Part shown: positions 59,701 through 64,000 of the stretch, in pieces
How positions within the stretch are numbered: position 1 is the stretch's first letter
Layout of the letters: the number at the start of each line of letters is the position of its first letter
DNA from: Limnoperna fortunei
Lineage: Eukaryota; Mollusca; Bivalvia; Mytilida; Modiolidae
Direction: 5' to 3'
DNA: 64,000 bases
Assembly: GCA_944474755.1 (NCBI GenBank)
Contig: OX104112.1
Location: 93,323,756-93,387,755, forward strand
Made by a program: the position numbers and the translations under genes
The notes under the pieces: model-generated
What the model was told of the DNA's origin: nothing
Seen by the model: the letters and a program-made list of their open reading frames with translations, nothing else
Databases searched by the model: none

Positions 59701-62700
59701 ACATAGGTAAGTCATTACATTCTGGTGAAAAACTCATTGTATCATGATGCCGGTAATTTTTGTACTACAAATTTAAAGCAATAACTAATACTATCCAAAA
59801 TTACTTTACATTCTACTGATCACTGTGAATAACTCTAAACAGAGAGACTTTCTGTCGGGGACTTTTGATGGGATTTCTGAACAAATTTTAAAATTTAATG
59901 CAACTTTTATTTCAGTTGCTGATGAAACAATTCCTAAGACTGAAAAATCCAAAACATCCTAGTATAGGATGAGTATAATGACGACTGTGAGAGTGCTATT
60001 AAAGATTGGATGTTTGGTTGGTTTACATGCAGCGAGCAGTATTGCAGCTATATTCAGGACAAGAACAAGTTTAAAAAAAATCAATTTGGGAAATTTGACC
60101 GAAGGGCAAACATTTTAAATACCACTGGAAACGTATGGAGTATGGGTAGGGGAAACAAATGTATCCTTTGTAGTGGCTACAACGAGCCAACCTTTTCGAC
60201 ATCTACAAAAGGGGTCTCTCCAAATGTGACATTACCGGCAGATTGGTCGTGTTTTTTAAGTTCATAACAAACGAAACGAGAAACAGCCATTACTGCGCAA
60301 AAGTCACGCTTATTTTAGAGGTCGCAGAGACCTAGTTGCTTTAGCTAAGATGTCGTCTGGCTGATAGCAGGACACATGATTGTATTTAAAAAAATGAACT
60401 ACGACCTGATTGTAAGCCATGCAAATGTCCTAATACAATCTAGCATATCTTGATGGAGTGTGTTGATGTGGCCCACATTCGGAAACGTATTTTATCTGTA
60501 AATTCTATTTTAAGTTTTTACAACTGTCGCTGGAGAAAATGTTTTGAAATTTTAACAGAAATTATTATAGTTATTTTCAGGGTACTCCGGCTTTCCCTCT
60601 TAATAAAAACTGGACGCCATGATATAGCTGAAATATTGCTGAAAATGGTGTTAAACATCATTCAAACAAACAAACAAAACATAATTTAATCATTAATTAC
60701 GGATTATTTAACTGTTTACGTCCTAAATATGGCTGTAATATTCCTCTCTGAACGCTCCGCAGCAATTAATAAATCAATCTACTTGTATTGTGACACGATA
60801 TGCGTATTTAAGTGTGTCGATGTGAGTTGGGGAAGGTTAAGTTGACATCTTAGAAAAAGGGTGTGGTAATCCTTAGTAAAGAGTGTGAATTTAGCTGCCA
60901 GAGTTCACCTATTTTATGGGGGTACTCCAGTAATTTTATCCCAATAAATCAGCAAAAAGTAATGCAAATTCTTTTACACAAAAAAATAATATCTATCTGC
61001 TTTCTAAAATTTAGTGGACGCAGTTGTGCAAAATAATCCATCTGTCAACCAGGAAACTCTAACCAAATGCAAAAAGTGGTTGGAAAAGAATATGAATCCG
61101 GACGACGATATCCTGTATGATGTCTTTGGCAGAGACTTTGTTGATGAACTTAAGGTACATTCTGTTTACCATTTCAGCAATTTACCTTTGGAACATTGCA
61201 GATTATATCACTGTAATAAATTTAATTCTTTAAACAAAAGCTTCTTCTTTGTGCGCACGCTGATCACTATCGATAGCATGGTGTCTAGTTGCTTCGTTCC
61301 ATTTCGTATCATGTCAAATTCGTACAGGTACCAAAATTTACATTTCTCACCAAGATATGTCAGTTCGTACCAAGCGTTATGACCAAGTTGTACCATATAT
61401 GATATCTTACTTATAATGTTCAATCCAAGTATTGATAAGTTTGGGAGTTTAATATAGAAGTTGCTTACGAAAATGCGGGAAAATATTAAAATAATAGAAT
61501 TTTAAAAAATACAGAAACAGCTTGCTATAGATCTTTGATCTTTGCAATGTGAATGATGAAGGAAAATGCGGGCTGATGTGTAAACAATAATTGATGACGT
61601 ACGTCTAAGCCAAGCTTCACTTAATTCAGAATCTATACACATATTTATTTTGAAATTTTGTTTTTATTTGTCATGGAAAATGGACCAGGTTCTGGTCAGT
61701 TTCAATCCAGAGTCATTCCAAATGATTGTTTTAACAATCATTTTCACTCTTGACTTCAAATTCTTAGTACGACCCAGTGCATGTTGACAAACCTGCCTAA
61801 TTTAAGATCGTTTGTCTTTTGTCTTTTTATTGTGTAATTTTATCTGATTATGTATTGTTAAAGATGTAGCTTTTTTCGTATTTTGATAATCAACTTTTAA
61901 CAAAAGTCTATGTCCCCCATTCTACAGAAAAACAACAGGATCCAAACCTGCAATTGAAAATATATCTAAAATACGCACAAACGAACTCTGAATTTGTCTC
62001 AAAATATTGTTACAGACAATTTTACATTGAAATTTCCAGTCTAAAAATATTTCAATAAATACAAAAGGTACGAATCGGCAGGTCGGGGGTTCTCTCCGGG
62101 TACTCCGTCTTCCTCCCCCAATAAAAACTGGACGCCATGAAATAGCTGAAAAATTGCTGAAAGTGGCGTTAAAACACCATTTAAACAATCAAACAAACGA
62201 ATCGGCATTATACAGTTAAAAGTCTGTTATGGTAAGAATGGAATTATTTATGGTACAGATGTACTCGAAACGAGAATAAACCGATAGCATTATTCACATA
62301 TAAATTCTCTATATCCTCGTTTGTATTATACTACCGAATCAAATAATCTTTACACGACCTCGACCCGAAAAAAAGACAATTACTTATTAAATTATTTTGT
62401 TGCATTATTGAGGTTTTACTGAATTATAAACTGAAATATCCATCCATCGGCCAATCAAGTTTTCTGCATACACAAATTTAAGTAATTAAAGAACATAAAT
62501 GAAACCTCATCTCTTTTCAAAACGGTTGCTTCAAAATGCTTAGTTTTATCGAGGTGTTTTATTTTGATATCTTAATACTAAATTAATTATTTTAATTAGA
62601 CCATAGAAAGCCATGACGATAAGAACAAACATATTATACGTAAACTGCAGGACTCGAGCGAACGAGAGTTCGATAAGTTCGTAGAATGTCTAAAATCAAC

Positions 62701-63736
62701 GCAACCCGATGTAGCAGATCGTATCCCAGATGTTAAGGAACAAGTTGATCTCTCGAGAAAAATAGAAAACGAGGGCGAATGTGACAACGATTTTGATGCT
62801 TCAGGTATTATAAAAATTAAATTTAATGTAAACGTGCAAATGATTAAAATTTGTTTGTTTGTTTGAACAATGTTTAACGGCACTATTACCAATTTTGTAG
62901 CTATATCATTGCGTCCAGTTTTTTTTTGGGAGGAAGCCGGAGTACCATGGAAAAAACCCCGACCTTTCGGTAGGAAACCTGGAAATCCTTGTTAATTTGT
63001 TATGATGGAAGTCGAGTACACCCTGCCTGCAGTGAGACTCGAACCCTCAATCTCAGTTATGACAGACCTTTGATTAATAGTATTCTAACTACCTTAAGCA
63101 CTCAGCAATTTAAACATTAACACATGTGTTTATATGACTTGACGTAACATACAAGTAATATAGTGGACAACAACATTTTCTCTGCTGAGTATTTTATTGG
63201 CAATGGTTTTTGTCTACTGAACATTTTATTTGCAATGATTGTTTTCGTTCATGGTAATTGTTATGTTTACGCAGCTTTTCATCAGTTCGCAATTGATAAA
63301 ATTTTGGAACAGCACAGTTATGTCAAACCAAAAAACACGACTAGATGATACACATATAAACCTACTTATGACTTTATTTTTAAACTTATTAACTTGTCTG
63401 TTTTTCGAGCCACATGTAAGTTATATTGACTTGTGTTTTTTCGTTTTGTTATCTTCTACTTTCCCCAAAAACTATTCATAATTGACTGACTGACCTATGT
63501 CAGATCGTCACGGCCTATGTATAACGATTCAGTTAATGATTATTCTATTTATTGCTATATTCTTGACGCAACTAATAAATCGTTGATTTACTTTTATATT
63601 TCGACAACAAAGAAGGAACGATGGTAACTGTTTTAAAAGTAGATGACCGATCATGGAAAATTGTTCCAACGCAAGCTTCAAAAGACCATCCAAACGCTAG
63701 ATTCGTAAAATTGCCTGCAGGACACGATAAATTTCA
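50491..63736 (+). CDS. Copy 2: paralogous CARD / ZU5-UPA-like protein, 5' part (truncated by window end)
   Basis: Same exon order and phases as copy 1. Exons: 50491-50764, 52113-52257, 55570-55777, 57457-57591, 59024-59218, 59565-59706 (or 59688), 61015-61154, 62600-62804, 63613-63736 (or from 63598). This gives about 522 aa through the region after the CARD; UPA and death-domain exons are expected past 64000. Exon lengths of 195 and 140 nt match copy 1 exactly, while introns are largely unalignable, so the duplication is not recent. An alternative K/E-rich terminal exon lies at 53676-55134. Function is inferred as for copy 1. One acceptor (exon 10) appears mutated; see findings. Confidence 0.8.
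51338..51451. repeat. Palindromic element CCAGGGTGCCGTTTCATAAA
   Basis: The left arm to about 51380 is the near-inverse of the right arm, which ends TTTATGAAACGGCACTCTGG; centre near ACGTGCACGT. A fragment recurs at 38458. Intron 1 of copy 2. Confidence 0.75.
51828..51973. repeat. Foldback, arms about 65 bp, GC-rich loop
   Basis: ATCAATATGAGGTTTTATGG, AGCAGGGTAGAATAATATTG pair with their inverses; apex GAACTCGGCTTCGCCTTGTTC. Intron 1 of copy 2. Confidence 0.8.
52113..52257 (+). CDS. Copy 2 exon 2: glycine/asparagine-rich linker
   Basis: Acceptor CTGATTAG, donor AAAAG/GTATAT. Reads DVDTHDTGGDVNNGKQYPP, then IPVGGGGNVDRSNTNTPIDD. Disordered linker three times longer than in copy 1 but with the same entry and exit phases. 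Phase and the open frame are the only support, since composition is low-complexity. Confidence 0.6.
53181..53326. repeat. Foldback, arms about 60 bp
   Basis: AAGGAATATTTCAAATTTCT, ACGATATAATATGGTTTGGG pair with their inverses up to 53326; loop around ATAACGCGGTTTATTATGCG. About 350 bp before the K/E-rich exon. Confidence 0.8.
53676..55134 (+). CDS. Copy 2 alternative terminal exon: expanded 18-residue Lys/Glu repeat
   Basis: Acceptor TTTTTTAG; exons 1+2+this one make 1878 nt, a 625-aa short isoform. It opens with GDIAKSNIDPTERILLALEK, homologous to the copy 1 exon, then about twenty units near EAERLRKEKEEKAKREKE form a long charged single alpha-helix or coiled coil. It ends [16 protein letters not shown] plus a short tail and TAA. 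The open frame extends back to an ATG at 53623, but homology starts at the acceptor. AATAAA occurs at about 55393. Long opposite-strand frames here are mirror images of the repeat. Reads as an alternative last exon rather than a constitutive one. Confidence 0.75.
55570..55777 (+). CDS. Copy 2 exon 4: acidic linker
   Basis: After TACATTACAG, one base then YKNKKSIRFTIQDICC; phase 0 exit at TTTGAG/GTACGT. Shares ELICS.S..-.[10 protein letters not shown] and [14 protein letters not shown] with copy 1. Confidence 0.8.
55778..57456. other. Intron 4 of copy 2, no feature seen
   Basis: A+T-rich; GATTGATTAATTGGTTGATT microrepeat just before the exon 5 acceptor. No coding exon or mobile-element end recognised. 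Confidence 0.4.
57457..57591 (+). CDS. Copy 2 exon 5: start of ZU5-like beta region
   Basis: Forty-five codons after GATTTTAG beginning [20 protein letters not shown], donor ACAG/GTAAAG. Homologous to 5222-5353. Confidence 0.8.
57686..58100. mobile_element. Non-autonomous TIR element (415 bp), 5 bp direct flanks
   Basis: Ends CAGGGGCGGATACAG and CTGGATCCGCCACTG are imperfect inverses; TATGC flanks both sides (57681-57685 and 58101-58105). The interior has a G-rich left part and the GCGCTGGTTGTTACCCT block. Not coding. Intron 5 of copy 2. The superfamily is not decided. Confidence 0.7.
58205..58275 (-). repeat. SINE family A tail fragment
   Basis: TTTAATGCCACTTCAGCATTTTTCAGCTATATCATG is the inverse of the conserved tail in several pieces. 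Confidence 0.5.
59024..59218 (+). CDS. Copy 2 exon 6: ZU5-like core
   Basis: 195 nt, phase 0 both ends, acceptor TTTGATTAG, donor ACG/GTAACA. Contains RNIKLTFPPKVFKENTIV, the ZU5-type signature, and [15 protein letters not shown] shared with copy 1. Confidence 0.85.
59565..59706 (+). CDS. Copy 2 exon 7: end of ZU5-like region, two possible donors
   Basis: Begins AVPRPCTSKSKKHKELR after TTTCTTAAAG. Two donors in the same phase occur 18 nt apart: 59688 (ATAG/GTAAGC) and 59706 (ATAG/GTAAGT). The second aligns with the copy 1 donor by its following GTAAGTCATTA, so it is preferred. Either keeps the frame. Confidence 0.65.
60575..60680 (+). repeat. SINE family A, 3' part
   Basis: GGGTACTCCGGCTTTCCCTC, AATAAAAACTGGACGCCATG, TGCTGAAAATGGTG and CAAACAAACAAAC tail. 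Intron 7 of copy 2. Confidence 0.65.
61015..61154 (+). CDS. Copy 2 exon 8: first half of CARD
   Basis: 140 nt as in copy 1; acceptor AAATTTAG, donor TTAAG/GTACAT. Reads NPSVNQETLTKCKKWLEKN, then MNPDDDILYDVFGRDFVDEL. CARD helices 1-3. Confidence 0.75.
62080..62200 (+). repeat. SINE family A, 3' part
   Basis: GGCAGGTCGGGGGTTCTCTC through CCCCAATAAAAACTGGACG and AAACACCATTTAAAC. Intron 8 of copy 2. Confidence 0.7.
62600..62804 (+). CDS. Copy 2 exon 9: second half of CARD
   Basis: After TTTTAATTAG, reads TIESHDDKNKHIIRKLQDS, then EFDKFVECLKSTQPDVADRI. Phase 1 exit at TTCAG/GTATTA. Strongest CARD-like segment of the pair, with FDKFVECL and VADRI matching helices 5-6. Confidence 0.8.
62851..63115 (-). 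repeat. SINE family A, near full length
   Basis: In reverse: tail GTTTGTTTGTTTGAACAATG, ATTGCGTCCAGTTTTT, CCCCGACCTTTCGGTAGG, GAGTCGAGTACACCC-like block and GAGACTCGAACCCTCAATCT (B box). Intron 9 of copy 2. Confidence 0.75.
63613..63736 (+). CDS. Copy 2 exon 10 (partial gene end), acceptor shifted
   Basis: Reads EGTMVTVLKVDDRSWKIV then ARFVKLPAGHDKFQ, donor TTCA/GTAAGT as in copy 1. The homologous acceptor position (before 63598) is AT rather than AG. The next AG (63611-63612) keeps phase and loses about five residues, so it is taken as the start. The gene continues beyond the window. Confidence 0.65.
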
Positions 63737-63851
63737 GTAAGTACAAACAGATGTATACTCAGTTGACAAAGAATTACAGCAACAGATAAAAGAAGAATGA
63801 CCAGTCCCTTTAGTTTTAGTTTTATTGCATCTGCACATTTTCAATCGTTTT

Positions 63852-64000
63852 CTGCGGCTGAGTGGTTAAGGAAGCTCGTGTATTACTGATCAAGTGGTCT
63901 ATCAACACGGAGGTTGTGGGTTCGGTGTACTCGACTCCAATCCTAATCGACAAGGATTGCCAGTTTTCTTATCGAATGTCGGGGGTTTTCCCAGGTACTC
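63852..64000 (+). repeat. SINE family A, 5' part, cut by window end
   Basis: GCGGCTGAGTGGTTAAGGAAG (A box region), ACGGAGGTTGTGGGTTCGG (B box region), GACAAGGATTGCCAGTTTTC. Intron 10 of copy 2. Confidence 0.7.

Noticed and set aside
59916..59962. Possible extra exon in copy 2 (VADETIPKTEKSKTS then stop)
   Set aside because: The acceptor and phase fit, but it ends in a stop, has no copy 1 counterpart seen, and exons 7 and 8 already join in phase.
60010..60267. 85-residue frame in intron 7 of copy 2
   Set aside because: Overlaps a dispersed repeat also found at 10430-10640, without splice signals in phase.

Overview
The window is eukaryotic and A+T-rich. It has short exons joined by GT-AG introns, dense mobile elements, tRNA-like SINEs, foldback elements, and LINE, Tc1, PIF/Harbinger and hAT-like remnants. 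The repeat style and the CARD/ZU5-UPA/death-domain gene family point to an invertebrate, most likely a bivalve mollusc; that is an inference from pattern, not a database match.

The real gene content is two tandem, same-strand paralogues. Copy 1 (1458-18428) is complete. Fourteen coding exons join in perfect phase (2610 nt, 869 aa plus stop). The order is an N-terminal helical domain, an acidic linker, a ZU5-like beta region, a CARD split over two exons, a UPA-like module, a possible second death-fold domain and a clear C-terminal death domain. Copy 2 (from 50491) has the same exon order and phases and runs off the right edge after its tenth long-isoform exon. Both copies also carry a Lys/Glu-rich coiled-coil exon (2832-3222; 53676-55134). 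It starts in the same phase as the next exon and ends in a stop, so it looks like an alternative terminal exon giving a short isoform without ZU5, CARD, UPA or death domain. In copy 2 this exon has expanded into about twenty 18-residue units.

Intron 13 of copy 1 holds a two-gene PIF/Harbinger transposon (11331-15211). The 32 kb between the genes is repeat territory: a whole but dead Tc1 element (19695-21301), a degenerate tandem array (21310-22700), a 3.6 kb element with ~79 bp terminal inverted repeats and an 8 bp target duplication (26393-30022), an inverted truncated copy of it (39398-41791), a non-LTR retrotransposon with intact ORF1 and broken ORF2 (about 31380-36080), A/T microsatellites, long perfect-looking hairpins, and a 385 bp duplicated minisatellite block (47743-48500).

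Functionally, CARD plus ZU5/UPA plus death domain on one chain recalls the PIDD1-RAIDD-caspase-2 parts list (ZU5-UPA-DD and DD-CARD) merged into one protein. The helical and coiled-coil N-terminal products would be natural self-assembly or decoy partners. Domain names rest on reading motifs by eye; profile searches were not run.
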